The notes under the pieces: generated by a model
What the model was told of the DNA's origin: nothing
What the model saw: only the letters and a program-made list of their open reading frames with translations
Databases searched by the model: none
Program-made: the position numbers and the translations under genes
Source of the DNA: Catenaria anguillulae PL171
Taxonomy: Eukaryota > Blastocladiomycota > Blastocladiomycetes > Blastocladiales > Catenariaceae
Direction of reading: 5' to 3'
Length of the DNA stretch: 64,000 bases
Assembly (NCBI GenBank): GCA_002102555.1
Contig: MCFL01000008.1
Span: forward strand, 310,001 to 374,000
In this document: positions 10,582 to 21,903 of the stretch, in pieces
How the letters are laid out: every line of letters begins with the position of its first letter
Numbering within the stretch: position 1 is the stretch's first letter

Positions 10582-11510
10582 ATGACCGCCGCTCTGACCC
10601 AACTCAGCTCCTCAAAGTGCTTTGATGGCCACGTCCTCAAGTACCGCCATGCCTCGGCCACGCTCGGATGCGACATGCAGTTTTCCGTGTTCCTGCCGAG
10701 CGCAGCCGCCGATGGCCCCGTCCCGGCCCTCATCTTTCTTTCCGGCTTGACCTGCAACGAAGACAACTTCATCACCAAGGCCGGTGCGTGCCAGTATGCC
10801 AGCAAGCACGGTGTGGCGCTCGTGTGTCCTGATTCTTCGCCACGCGGCGTCAACTGCAAGGACGACAAGGAGACGTGGGATTTCGGCGAAGGAGCGTCAT
10901 ACTATGTGGATGCCACGACCGATGAGTACAAGAAGCATTACCAAATGTACTCGTACGTGACGGACGAGTTTTACAACCAAGTCATTGGCGCTTTGCCCAT
11001 TGTACGTGTGTGCTCACGTCAACTCGCCTTCCATCCCAAGACATGCACTCACCCTTTTTTTGATCGCTGGCTCAGGACAAGTCACGCATCTCGCTCTTTG
11101 GCCACTCTGTCGGCGGGCACGGCGCGCTCACGATTGGTCTTCGCAACCCAGCCAAGTTTCGCTCCATCTCAGCATTTGCGCCCATGAGCAACCCGACCAA
11201 CTGCGCTTGGGGCCAAAAGGCATTCACACGCTTCCTGGGCGATTCCGATCCGTCGCTTTGGTCAAAGTACGACGCTACGCTGCTCGCCGAGGCCTACGCG
11301 GGACCCAAGGTGGATGTGCTGATTGATCAAGGGTCCAAGGATAACTTTTTGGCCCAGTATTTGCACACAAGCAAGGTGGTGGATGCCATGAAGGCCAACG
11401 ACAAGATCAATGTCGAGTATCGGCTGAGGGACGGGTATGATCATGGGTACTGGTACATTCAGTCGTTTGTGGAGGAGCACATCAAGTGGCATGCGGAGAG
11501 GTTGGCTTAG
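10582..11510 (+). CDS. ESD: S-formylglutathione hydrolase (esterase D)
   Basis: Hydrolyses S-formylglutathione to formate and glutathione, the last glutathione-dependent step of formaldehyde detoxification, in the cytosol. Two exons (10582-11001 and 11076-11510) around a 74-base intron with donor GTACGT and acceptor GGCTCAG give 284 residues, normal for the family. Family blocks are clear: FLSGLTCNEDNFITKAG, SPRG, GHSVGGHGAL (nucleophile Ser about 151), SAFAPMSNP, YDATLL, IDQGSKDNFL (acid Asp about 229) and GYDHGYWYI (His about 263). The usual GHSMGG reads GHSVGG here, a mild change that keeps the GxSxG elbow. The start at 10582 is the first ATG whose protein aligns with the family N-terminus. 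Confidence 0.95.
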
Positions 11511-11774
11511 GATCTTGGGACAAAGGCTTTTGCTTTGAATGTTTGGATTAACATGTTGCTAATCAATCAAAAATCAACTGGTGGTCCTATCGCCATTTGA
11601 GAACGGGGCGTATGCTTTCGATAACGAGTACATGTATACTGAAAGAAATGCCGGCTGCACAGCTCGACAAGATTACAAGTACGCACAAAGAACTGCGCAT
11701 CGATCCGTGCTCGCTCGAGTTCTCTCGGTTCAGAAACGCCACAACCCTGCCACTCTTGCCTGCACTTACGTCAC

Positions 11775-12806
11775 TCAGACCCAGCCGCCCAGCGAGCGCG
11801 AAGGTACATACGCCACACATGCAGCTGATAGCTCAATCGTACCGTTGGCAGCAGCGGGCAAGAGCCAAACACTCACGGCCCTGTTTTCTTGATGCTCACG
11901 GCCTGAATCGCTGACGCCGAAGACAAAGGACCCAGGCCGGAACACTTGAATCATCCAATCAAGGACGGCAACGTTACCGGGACGGCTACAAACCGCGGCG
12001 ACGGCAGCAAGATGATCGAGCCAGGGGTGGGTAATCCACAAGACGCTCGAGAGTTGTTGACCCTGTCTCGCCGCAAACCACCATCGAAGTATGTCGACAT
12101 GACCATGGGATGCAGCCACGACCAGCGCCTCCTTCTGAACGTGCTTGGTGAGACAACCGGGACGCCAGCGGTATGCCCTATCAATCAAGAGTGGACACCT
12201 TCTTTGTTCCACCCTTGCATGCAACCAAAAGGATGTTGGATAATTTTTCCACAGGGGGCCAAGTCTTTACACTTCGCATCAAGATCTCGAGCTTGTCGAC
12301 AGAGTCAAGCTCGGCAGCCGCCAATGTGGACGACAACTACAAAGGACGCAAGTCGGAGTAACCCTCTGGATTTTTTTGCGTCATTTGTACAGTTCCTCCA
12401 CGAACAGCCGCCACATGGTGACACTGTGCTCCGCGGCAAGCTTCATACAGTCTTCAATCTCGTCATTTTCGAATAGAAATAACCGCTGCGCAGACATGAC
12501 ATGACATGACATGGGCGTGTCCAGAACGCGTTTCAGCGTAACCGTTTTGAATGTCGTGACAGGGTAAATATATGCAGACGGGTCCTTGGTCGCCATCACG
12601 CTCGAAATATGCATTCCAAACACCCGCAAACGTACCCAAAGTCGCCAGATCGCACCTACAGACTCGATGCACCCAGTTTGACATCGCTTGAATTCATGGC
12701 CCAAAGGACGCGTTGGTCTCACTCTTGTTTCCAGATGTAACATGTAACCGACGCCACCCACTTGCTGTGGCGGCAGCGCGGTTTCTCGGCCGGCGTACGC
12801 GTGCAC
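11775..12806 (-). pseudogene. Decayed ankyrin-like family gene, copy C
   Basis: Three stretches on the minus strand match the ankyrin-like genes at 19458-21455 and 23036-25010 in the same order, but lie in different frames. About 12381-12480 encodes DEIEDCMKLAAEHSVTMWRL (compare DEVDRCLEMAAQCNQLPMWRF). About 12230-12340 encodes EILMRSVKTWPPVEKLSN...ACKGG (compare EVLMINIKTRPLASDF...ACKGG). And 11775-12224 encodes HGHVDILRWWF...VAVLDWMIQVF...ELSAACVAY (compare HGRVKVLKWWH...VDVLDWLVNTF...CLSPASIEY). The first two-thirds of the gene are missing, and stops and frame changes separate the pieces. This is a fossil of the host's own family. Confidence 0.7.
12493..12513. repeat. GACAT pentanucleotide microsatellite, four copies
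   Basis: GACAT is repeated four times in tandem and followed by one more G. It lies inside the decayed ankyrin-like gene. Confidence 0.8.
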
Positions 12807-13080
12807 GGTCGTGGCATATTACGGTCGCACATGAGAGCGAGGTTCAGGAATGTGGCGGCGCCAGTATATGTCGCAGTGCCAACGTCGTCATGCCCACGTT
12901 GGCGAAACTGGGTGCAACCTCGACAGCGCCCACAGCTTCCATCGCTGCTTCAAGCTGTGGCGATTCTCAATACAAATGACCACCTATCCCCCCCCCCTCC
13001 CGACGACGTTTTGCTCGTCTGAGTTGATTTTTCGCTCACGAATGCCTGTCTGGGAGCTTGTGACTCGCCAGTACCTATGA

Positions 13081-14252
13081 ATGATCAAAGCAACCATGGG
13101 TACACTAATGTTGTCTCTCAAGCTCATTCTTCTTTTGGCCGTTTTGGCTATTGGCCACTTCGCCGCCGCGACACCAACTGGCGAGCTGCCGTCCACCAAT
13201 TCGACCGCTCCGCCCACGGCTCGACTTGACAACTCGACCACAATGGTGTCTCCACCATCGAGCCGCCACCGAGACGGCAATTCCACTGAGTGGTCGGACG
13301 ACCGTCCACCAAGGAAACCTGCCGTGCGGTTCAGACCTTGGTATGTGCCTGTTAACGACCTGGATCCAATCAGCATTCCAATCGCTCTTATTTTTTCGGG
13401 CGCCCCTCAGGGACGGCTGCATGATCAACGGCGCAACACGTCGTTGCGTGGATGTCGAGCAAAGTCGCAAAAATTGGCAAACGGCCGATGCACAAATGTG
13501 GTCATGCAACCACAACCCGATTGCTCAAGTACGTTTCTTTTGCTTGGCTGTCTCTCAGGATTCAAGTTGTGCTCACGTCTCATCCATGATTGCACAGCGC
13601 ATTACCTTGTCCCCAATGAACCCCCAACACAGCAATGCCGTCGTCACTCTTGCAGTTGCCAGGGCTGCGCCAAGTGACAGGAGTTACTGTCTAGATGTTC
13701 CTGGCGGAGTACGCTTTACGATTTCATCTCCCACGTGCTTTTCACGGGAAGCTAGATGCTCACATTCGATTGCAAACTAACTCGTGCAATCTGGCTCGGC
13801 TCAGCATGCATATGAAGGTCAGATCGTTCGTTGGTGGGAATGGTACGCTGCCCATTACCTTCATGGTTTCCCTTTGGCCGTTTTCCACACTCGATCTAAT
13901 GTGGCTCCAACTTACTTGCATTTTCCACCCACCCACCTGCCCACCTGCAGCAACGATTCCGCTGCACAACTTTGGCACAGGAATCTTGACTCGGATGGCA
14001 AACGGACACTTTTAAGTCCATACAATGGCAGGCATTTGTGTCTTGATCCTGAAGCTGGTGCGTCACCAATCTTCTGTGCATACAACACACATTCTCTCGG
14101 GTGTTGACTACGTCATATTGCGTACTTGTCCTATCACAGGCTGGGAGGGCGATCGGAACGGCCAGCGTCTGCGTTTGTGGCGCTGCTTGCCTGACAATTC
14201 GGTCCACCAATTCTGGGTGGAAGATTGGAATTCAGGTCATTGTGGGGCATAG
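13081..14252 (+). CDS. Secreted ricin-B-type (beta-trefoil) lectin
   Basis: Six exons join without a break: 13081-13340, 13411-13528, 13598-13708, 13805-13842, 13951-14057 and 14140-14252 (248 residues). All introns are GT-AG with GTATGT, GTACGT/C or GTGCGT donors. Residues 6-31 form a signal peptide (LMLSLKLILLLAVLAIGHFAAA). A Ser/Thr/Asn-rich linker with NST and NGT glycosylation sites follows. Three beta-trefoil repeats come next, each with the ricin-B pattern of a CLD/CVD block and a QxW-like motif: RRCVDVE...AQMWSCN, SYCLDVPGG...IVRWWECNDSAAQLW and HLCLDPEAG...LRLWRCLPDNSVHQFW. It is probably an extracellular carbohydrate-binding protein; the sugar is unknown. The start could also be 13096. 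No catalytic domain is attached. Confidence 0.85.
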
Positions 14253-14436
14253 TATTTATCGTCATGGCCATTGAGAGCTGTTGCGGTTTGGATTGCCGCG
14301 TTTGAAGCTGTCATCAAGAATTTTCCCATAAATTTTCATAAATAGAATGTGCATCGATTGTTGTTTTCACCGACTTGTTGGTTGATGATTCTCGGGCGGA
14401 CACCATGTTTAGTTATCTCCCACTGGCAAGTCATAT

Positions 14437-16320
14437 TTATGCTACACCAACCATCGGGAACACAGAAGGCCATCTAGCATCTACAACGAAGCATGCAGAG
14501 AGCAAAAACATACGATTCTCATGCACGCAATCAAATAATGCAAGGGTCGCACTGCCACTATCGCCTCCTGCCCATATCCTGCCCACATCTCCCTCATTGC
14601 GCAACGACCATGTCCATTCTAACTCGCGCTTCGCTTCCCACTGACCCATTCGAGGGAGACGATCGACTCGACCATATCGGAAATCCGACATGTGCTGCCT
14701 GAGAAAAGACGTGCCAACGCTACACACACATTCGTCACAAGTTCGTGAGGGAGCGTCCAATGTACCAAAATCAACGACTTGAAAAAGGGTCAACAGCCAC
14801 AGAGTACCTTTGGACAAAAGCTCCTCAGGCTTGGAACTCTTTTGCAACAATTCCGACGCAAACCGGACGTGCTTCCCACGCAGTAGCGCCTGTAGTAGGC
14901 TTGCGAGCTCATCCTCATTGTAGACCAAGTCACTGTGCTCAATGATGAATGGCACCAAATCGACAAAACTCGGGTCCAAATCCAGATAGGCCGCCACCTT
15001 GGCGCAGAAGCCATCGTCGAGAGCGATCGCAATGCCCGACTTGTTGGCGGCAATGTGCTGCTCATCAAACAAGTGGAACAGCTCAAGAAACAACGGGTAG
15101 CTCGCCTTGCTTGTCACGGGCAGCCTCTTGCAAACAACGATAATCACTTGGTTGGCACGGAATACGGTCGTTGGGCTCACGACCTGCACAAGTTGCCATC
15201 CATGGCCCGTCATCCATTCGAGCTGCCTCTTGACACGACGATCCAGTGCTTGGGCGTGATCCCCTAACAAGGTCAAGTACGGCAACAGCTCCAACGACAT
15301 GTTTGCCAGCTGCGGCAAGTTGAATGTTCTGCCCATCACCTCGTTCATGTTGATCTTGAATCGGTCCACAAGGTATTGCGCAACGTCGATGCGCCAGTAA
15401 ACCAATGCGAGCCAGACTAGGTACTCGGCAAACGTCATGCGAAACTCGCCGTCGGTTTCGGGAGCAAACGATTGGCCAAATCCAAAGAAATTGTCCATAT
15501 CCTTGGCGTAGTTGCCAATGGAGGCCATTTGGCAGAGCTTGCGGGCAGCGTTCTTGAGCTGGAGCGAGTCGGCCACAACGAGAGACCAGCGTAATGGGGA
15601 CGCAGCATGTTGCATTGAGGTGAGAATGGCCTGATGGCCACGAATCATGCAAATCAAATGGTCCAGAGTCTGGTCAAGGCGCGCAAGGTCACCCGTGACA
15701 ATAAAGTGCGAGGCGTAAATGCATGCGAGCAAGACCCTGTGCAGCGCCAATTCCGTCGGCCACTCCTTCTGGCGATGAAGCGACTGCTCGATGAATGCGG
15801 GCAGCGACTGCTTGATCTGCACGGTAGTCGCCTTGCCGTGGCGTGACCGGCCCAGCAGCCATTTGAGCGTCGCTGCATGAATCAAGAACTGGTACACTTG
15901 AGAGCACTGCGGATTCGTTTGGTTGGCGGGCGATGACGTGGCACGCAAGATGGCTTGAAGAGGGTGGTCGTTGCTTTCGTTGCTGTCGTTGCTCGTGCGC
16001 GTGAATGCCGCGTGCGGAGAGAGGTTGACATTGCCAAAATGGAGCTTGTAGACTCCTGGGCTGTTGAAGTCGCCTTCAAAGTGGATGATGTCTCCTTCAG
16101 TGAATTGAGCGTCTTCCGATTCGTCGAGGGCGGACGCTTGTACACTTGAAAGAAGATCACAGGCAAATGACATGCGCCAGTACTTATCGAGCAGCGGCGT
16201 CGACTGGAAGAGCCTTGACAGGAACTTTGTTGAGGACGGCACCAACGATGACAAACGACGCGTTAAGGCGAGCGTGGAAACCCAAACCTCGGGCGGGATC
16301 TGGTTGGCAGATGGATTCAT
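14437..16320 (-). CDS. Family X copy 1, C-terminal half missing
   Basis: A 627-residue open frame starting MNPSANQIPPEVWVSTLAL, an F-box-like opening. It continues with helical blocks shared with copies 2 and 3: DHPLQAILRATSSPANQTNP, QCSQVYQFL, AASPLRWSLVVADSL, FRMTFAEYLVWLALVYWRIDVAQYLVDR and VPFIIEHSDLVYNEDELASLLQALL. In copies 2 and 3 the first exon ends just after this last block at a phase-1 GT donor. Copy 1 has one at the same place (exon would end 14808, donor GTACTC), but the second half does not follow. Downstream sequence to 14437 reads open without similarity, and an alternative splice to 14698 would give only about 25 more codons. Either copy 1 lost its second exon or it ends in a new one. 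Function unknown; an SCF adaptor role is inference from the N-terminus. Confidence 0.6.
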   Translation of the reverse strand: MNPSANQIPPEVWVSTLALTRRLSSLVPSSTKFLSRLFQSTPLLDKYWRMSFACDLLSSVQASALDESEDAQFTEGDIIHFEGDFNSPGVYKLHFGNVNLSPHAAFTRTSNDSNESNDHPLQAILRATSSPANQTNPQCSQVYQFLIHAATLKWLLGRSRHGKATTVQIKQSLPAFIEQSLHRQKEWPTELALHRVLLACIYASHFIVTGDLARLDQTLDHLICMIRGHQAILTSMQHAASPLRWSLVVADSLQLKNAARKLCQMASIGNYAKDMDNFFGFGQSFAPETDGEFRMTFAEYLVWLALVYWRIDVAQYLVDRFKINMNEVMGRTFNLPQLANMSLELLPYLTLLGDHAQALDRRVKRQLEWMTGHGWQLVQVVSPTTVFRANQVIIVVCKRLPVTSKASYPLFLELFHLFDEQHIAANKSGIAIALDDGFCAKVAAYLDLDPSFVDLVPFIIEHSDLVYNEDELASLLQALLRGKHVRFASELLQKSSKPEELLSKGTLWLLTLFQVVDFGTLDAPSRTCDECVCSVGTSFLRQHMSDFRYGRVDRLPRMGQWEAKRELEWTWSLRNEGDVGRIWAGGDSGSATLALFDCVHENRMFLLSACFVVDARWPSVFPMVGVA

Positions 16321-16552
16321 GTCGCGGTGGCAGTTGAGTAATGTGAACTGGATATTGCGCAGAGTAGAGTAAACTTATTAAGCGGCTTCATTCGCGTCCG
16401 TAACGGCTGCTCGCCAGTCCATGGCACGGTGCAATCGGCGCGATACACTTCCCACCATGCAAGCGATCTACAAACTTTCTGGCGCCGTGCACCATTCACA
16501 AGGCAGTGTGTCCAGCAAAGAGACAATGCAAACAGGAAACATAGGTAGAATC

Positions 16553-18958
16553 TCATCTCCTCTTGTCCATCAATCTTGCCCGCAAATCATCTCCCCAATG
16601 GGGAATAGCTCCCACTTGTTCTTGCCACACCTTTTCCACAGCATCCCATCCGACCGCCTCCACCATTCGCCTCAGCTCCCGCTCAACCACCTCCTTTGAT
16701 ACATCCTGCGGGCTCGGCTTGGCGACCGCCCAGATCCAAAACGGAAGTCCTTGAGCCGTTTGCCACGGAACCAAGACTCGTGCGAAATGGATGCGTGCGA
16801 GTTGTACGAACGCAAACACCATGTCGGGTAGCTCGTCAAGCGCAGGTAACATCAGCGAGTGCGGAAAAAAGTCGAGCGATGGAAGTACGATTGCCGATGT
16901 GAGCAGCGAGACAAGGCGAGTGTGTGACTGCACGTTGACGGTTGATTGGCTTGGGTCGGAAAAGTAGCGTGCAACGAGCTGGTTGATCGTCTTGCGAACA
17001 CCGCAAAGATCCAGAGCAGGTTGAGTGATGGGTGGTGAGACAAGGAGCAGCAAATGCGCGCACAGGACGATGGGGGCAGGCATGGCAGGTGGCGGTTTAC
17101 CGTCGAGGAATGACCACAAGGGATTTGGCGACAACGACATTTCGAGATGTTGAAAAAGTGTGCCGAGAAGGTAAAGGAGGTCAGGGAGCGACTCGGATTC
17201 ACGGTTGGGTGGGACCATAGTGCCAGTAAGCAACTGCCGCAAGAAATTGTGAAAGAGCACAACGCAGTCGAGTTTCGGACCGCTGGGAAGCGTGTGAGAG
17301 ATATCAACGAGGCGGGACAGGTGTGCATAAGGGAGACAGCATGAAGATGAGCCGAGCAGCCTTGTCCAATCAATTGGTATTGCTAGTGATGGCCCAATGT
17401 TGAAGAGCGCCGCGAAGAGATGATAATTGGTGGTTTTACAGAGGCTGCGGATGTCTGCTTCAAGCAAGTCACAGAACCCTAGAATTGCCGAGATGTAATA
17501 CATGAGAAGGTAAAGCAGGAATATGAAAAATGCCGCAAAGATACACATACCCTGCAAGAGCAACCTGCTGGGAGATAGTGACCGAGACACCAAATCCTTT
17601 GCGAGTCCAAGTTGTCCACATCGCACAAGAGCCATCAGCAAACGGACCTGCTCATCTTTCCGTCGAACCAACTCGGCGTGGTCAATCACAAATGGGACCG
17701 CATCCAAAAAGCTTGAGTCGAGTTCGACAAACGCAGCCACCTTGTTGCACAGCCCGAGATCAAAAATGGTCGAAGAGTCGACTTACTGGTGGCCAAAGTG
17801 CCATGCGAAGTGTACTGCGACAAAGCGTGACAAGCGACGGGTAGCTTTCCTTGGACACTTGGGATACAGAGCACCAATCTTGGAGGCGAAAGCGGATTGC
17901 GTAGAAATCGAGATGTAGGTCACGCTTCACATTCCATCCATGGCTCCTCATCCACTCGACTTGCAGAATCATTCGGTCCCAAAAGTCTGGGTCCGCTTGA
18001 GCTTCCTGAAGCCGCGGCAGCGACCAAAGCACACTCTCGATCAGCTTGGGCAAGTTCCACACCCGCTCCATCACATCCCTCACGTCCACATGCAGTCGAT
18101 CCACCAGGAACTGTGCCACATCGACCCGCCAGTAAAACAGCGCCAACCAAACCAAATGCTCGGGAAACGTCATGCGAAACGGTAAATCGTCATCGGGATG
18201 ATTGCCAAACTCGGCGTAGAACCAGAGTGCCAAGAATAAAGGCCGATTTCAGCCTGCTCGCAAAATTCACGGGCGGCATTACCAAGGGCCAGAGAGTCAA
18301 CGGCAGCAAGCGACCAGCGCAATGGCGAGGCAGCTTGGCGCGGTGTAGAGAGCGAGACGCTGCTTGGGAGCAACCTGAGGAGCAGGTCGAGGGTGTGCGC
18401 GAGCTTGCCGGTATCGCCAATGTAGACAAATGATGTGGAGTAGATGCAAGCGACAACAATCGGATCAAGCGCCGTGTCCTTGTCCCATGCCGATTGGTCG
18501 TACAAGGACTGCTCAACGAGCTCGGCAAGCGATTGGTCGGCAGGCATGCAATCCAATTGTGGCTGCGAGCCAAGGATGGCGGAAAGAGTGTCATGATGCA
18601 GCAAAAAGTCGTAGACCATAGCGCATTCGGGCCGGGTGCGGTTGAGCGGAGCCGAGGTGATGCGCAGTAGCGCTTGCAGCGGGTGATCTTGATGGTCTTC
18701 GTTGACATGGACAAGTCGCTCATGAGGTGTGAGGTCGCCAAGGAGATTGCTATCCGGGTAATTATCATCGTGATCGTAGAGGGCCAAGAGCAGGTAATGT
18801 GCAATGCGTCGCCGTGGCCAAAGGCGCAAGTGATGATAAGCGTCAACCAGGTCGGCCAAAAACCGAGTGGCCGCCTGCAGCGACGGGGACAAGGTCGCCA
18901 AGCCCAAGATGGGGATCCAAATCTCGGTCGGGAGCAGACTGCATGCATGTGAGCTCAT
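16553..18958 (-). CDS. Family X copy 2, frame interrupted
   Basis: Starts MSSHACSLLPTEIWIPILGL, a close relative of copy 3 at 49092-51505, and carries the whole family length of about 770 residues in two exons. The intron is 17550-17479 (72 bases, GTATGT donor, same phase-1 position as copy 3). The N-terminal F-box-like helix pair is followed by a long helical region with WPRRRIAHYLLLAL, AASPLRWSLAAVDSL, WLALFYWRVDVAQFLVDR and the C-terminal WQTAQGLPFWIWAVAKPSP. The coding text changes frame at about 18225, 17835 and 17755. Each change equals one missing base, the last in a run of Ts, so assembly deletions are likelier than loss of function. The last 300 bases are almost identical to copy 3. 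Confidence 0.65.
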
Positions 18959-19457
18959 TTCAGAGGGTAATCAGGGGTGCTTCATAGCCGGTGTGAGAGA
19001 TGCCTAAGGCTCTCGGCCGCTTCAGTTGTCTGCCAGCGTCGGTTGTGACCCGGATGAGTTTGCCACCCACCTGCCTTGGACGTACGTTTGACGCCGGTTC
19101 ACTGCTGACACACATGATGTATACCTACATGCGATCGTATCGGTAAATATACTCGGTAGCATTCTAGTTCATCATTGGCGCGAGGGCAAGTGCATTCACA
19201 ATTGAAGTGCCTCTTGTCAATCCAGGCTCGTGGGAGAGTGCCAGTGTGGGAATCATGGGCTTGCGCAGGAAACTATACATGGGAGAAACAAATCTTTCGA
19301 GCAAAAAACGAATTCTGGCCGTATATGTTGCGTGAACGAGTGGTACTTCGAACAAAGAAGAACGTCGAGAGCAGGAAGTGCCCTCTATTCTGATGAGATG
19401 ATTTCACGCTTCAAATTACGTCCCGCCCAGCACATTGCTTAAGATGTGTATACCAGA
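18959..19457. other. Intergenic, no gene supported
   Basis: This lies between the start of family X copy 2 and the stop of ankyrin-like copy A. The first 20-30 bases upstream of the start resemble the sequence before family X copy 3, so the duplication reaches into the 5' flank. Nothing else is recognised. Confidence 0.4.
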
Positions 19458-21455
19458 TCACAGACGGTCCAGAGCCATCTTCAGGTATGCTTGCGAAGCA
19501 GTAGACAAGTAAATGGACCCATCCGCAGACGCATTCAGCAACCATTCAACCACAGGCTTGTTGTTACCACCATGCTCGATTCCCACAGCCTGAAGATGGC
19601 GACTTGGAATGGAAAACGATAGCTTGCCAAATGTGGAAATAAACCAGTCCAGAGCAGCTACATGCATGTGACGACAAGCAGCGCCGGCCAACATGTCAAC
19701 TCAGTCACGCGAAAACACCAAAAACGCCGAAACCTGCTGCTGGCTCTTTGAATACCACCATTGCAGCACCTCGATCCGACCGTGAGCTGCGGCAGCCCGC
19801 AACGCAGCTTGCATGTCATGCTGGGAAAGCGACCCCGCAGTCCAATACTTGTTGTCAATCAGGAACTGCAGCGCCTTGATAGATCCGCCTTTGCATGCGG
19901 CTGCCACCACACTCAGGAAGTCCGAAGCAAGCGGGCGTGTCTTGATGTTGATCATGAGGACCTCGAGAATATCCAAGGACCCATGCTCGGCCGCCACGTG
20001 CACGCACGATTTCCACAAGTCAGAAAAGTCAGGATCGTAGTCATGGTCGGTATACATCTCGTCGATCAAATAACGCCACACCTGGATGTGGTCATACTGA
20101 GCAGCAAGTTGGAGGCATGGCTCAACGTCCTCGTTGTCGCGAAGATCGCTGTTGTACTTGTCCATGATGTGTACATGCCCCGATCGAGCAATGGCCCGGT
20201 AAAATGCACTCGTGTCCACCACGTGGGAAACGCTGAGGATGTCATCGCCGATGGCAGCACGAATCCATGGCAGCGCACCAAAAGACGCGAGCATGACGAG
20301 GTCTGCTGTTCGAATGGCACTCGGCGCAGGCGAGTCTGGGAGCAGCGAGCTACAAAGCAACGTGCGGTATAATGGGAAACTGTTGTACCAATTCACAATA
20401 TCTGTCTTGCCGGCGCGAACGGCATCCACCTTTGCGGACGATGTAAACTTGAGCGGCAATCCCGATTGAGCCCACCAATCAAGCACATGTAAATGACCGT
20501 TCCTTGACGCCTCGTCCATGGCCTTGTGGGTATAGCCGGGAGATTCCGAATGAGTCATGATCCAGTCCAGAACCTCGACATGGCCAGCAGCACTTGCTTC
20601 GTCCATGTACTCGGGAAAATCATCGTCAAGGTAGATTCGGAAGCAGAGAGAAGCTCGGGAGAGTAAGTCGACATGTCCATGACGACACATGGTGAGAAAG
20701 CGCAGTTCCATGTGAAGCATGTCCTGCGGCTCGTATGTTCTCCACCATTGAAATACATGCCAATGGCCAGCCATGGCCGCGGCCTGAAGGCCCTCGTTCG
20801 GGTGACATGGACGCCCGTTGCGCTTGCGGTCGTGCCGAGTCGATTCTACCGTTGACACCGCTCCCACCCACCAATCCAAAATATCCACAAATCCGCCCTC
20901 TGAGGCGGCGGCCATGTACTTGTAAATTGGACGTGACGACAGATCCACAATGCTCCGTTCTTGAAGCGACTCCAATCCCTTCAGATTGCCGCTCTTGCAC
21001 AGCCCAACCAGCATGCGGTCAATCAAATCGTCCTTCCTCGTGTCGTCTCAGCCACTCGAAGCCGCTGCATGCAGCTGCAGCACTGGAGCCACCATTTCAA
21101 ACAGTCGAGCAAACATGTCTGACGGGCGAGCGAGTCGAGAAACACAAAGCAGCGGATCAACAGTGGCCAAATCGGTGTCGTCCTCCATGGAAGTGCCAGA
21201 GCGGTTGGCGAAGTGAACGATGGACTGGAAGGCGACGGGGACGACGTATGGAGGCAGGGCCATGAGTGTAAATAGGTATGTGGGCATTGGCTGAGTCGAT
21301 ACGTGCGGGACGTGGGCGAGAATGAGTTCGACGAGTGAGATGGGGAGAGCTGGCAGCGTTGGCAGTGGAGGAGGCGGAGGCCTGGCTGTTGTCCCGCTAC
21401 CCTGGGTGACGGGGCGGAGGATGGCGGAAGGCTTTTGCACAAGATGAACATTCAT
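19458..21455 (-). CDS. Ankyrin-like repeat protein, copy A, two in-frame TGAs
   Basis: From the ATG at 21455 (MNVHLVQKP) to the stop at 19458 one frame stays open for about 665 codons except for TGA at 21048-21050 and 19701-19703. The N-terminal about 130 residues hold a conserved head (LILAHVPHVSTQPMPTYLF...DPLLCVSRLAR). The rest is a chain of degenerate ankyrin-type helix pairs of the style A..GH..VLDWW (EGGFVDILDWW, AAGHVEVLDWIM, RNGHLHVLDWWAQ, AHGRIEVLQWW, HVAALDWFISTF). Alignment with copy B continues through both TGAs, so they lie inside coding sequence, not introns. No frameshift is present. A scaffold or protein-binding role is all that can be inferred. Either a very young pseudogene or stop readthrough would fit. 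Confidence 0.65.
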
Positions 21456-21903
21456 TGCGGAAGGTTGAAGGCATATGCATTCGACTCGGGTGCAGAAGAT
21501 GCAGTACTCCGTTGATGCATGTAAAGTCTGACAGTGCCAACTGGTGCATAAGAAGCTTGGCATGTTCGAGAAGAGCGTTCCAGAACGTCTGCATTGCCCG
21601 AGAACTCTTCGGAGCGCAAACCCTCAGCATTTCTCCGCAACAGCCAGATCGCGAGCCAACGCGGCCGCGTTCAAATGTGAGGCGTTTCTTGGCTGTCAAG
21701 TGCCCTCGACCAAGGCGGCGGGATTACCTCGTCCTCTCCTACAAAAAACAGACAGAGTGGTCCATGAAGCCCATGAATCCAATGCGTTCCCGTTCAGATC
21801 CTGCCGCCGACCTCCAGTTATCCGTGATCTGCTTCCGCTCGACTCCGACTCTTCTGCACCATAAAACCTGGGCTGTCCCCCCAACCGTCGTGACCGCCAA
21901 ACA
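21456..21903. promoter_or_regulatory. Divergent promoter region, ankyrin A / CRAL-TRIO 1
   Basis: This 448-base stretch separates the starts of two divergently transcribed genes, so both promoters must lie here. No TATA box or recognised operator stands out. The same arrangement recurs at 25011-25822. Confidence 0.4.

Noticed and set aside
16553-18958. Calling family X copy 2 a dead gene
   Set aside because: All three breaks equal one missing base, there are no nonsense substitutions, and the splice sites and termini are intact. Assembly error is at least as likely.
19458-21455. Reassignment of TGA as a sense codon genome-wide
   Set aside because: Other genes here (for example those ending at 108, 45584 and 44179) stop at TGA at the expected place, so TGA is a normal stop.
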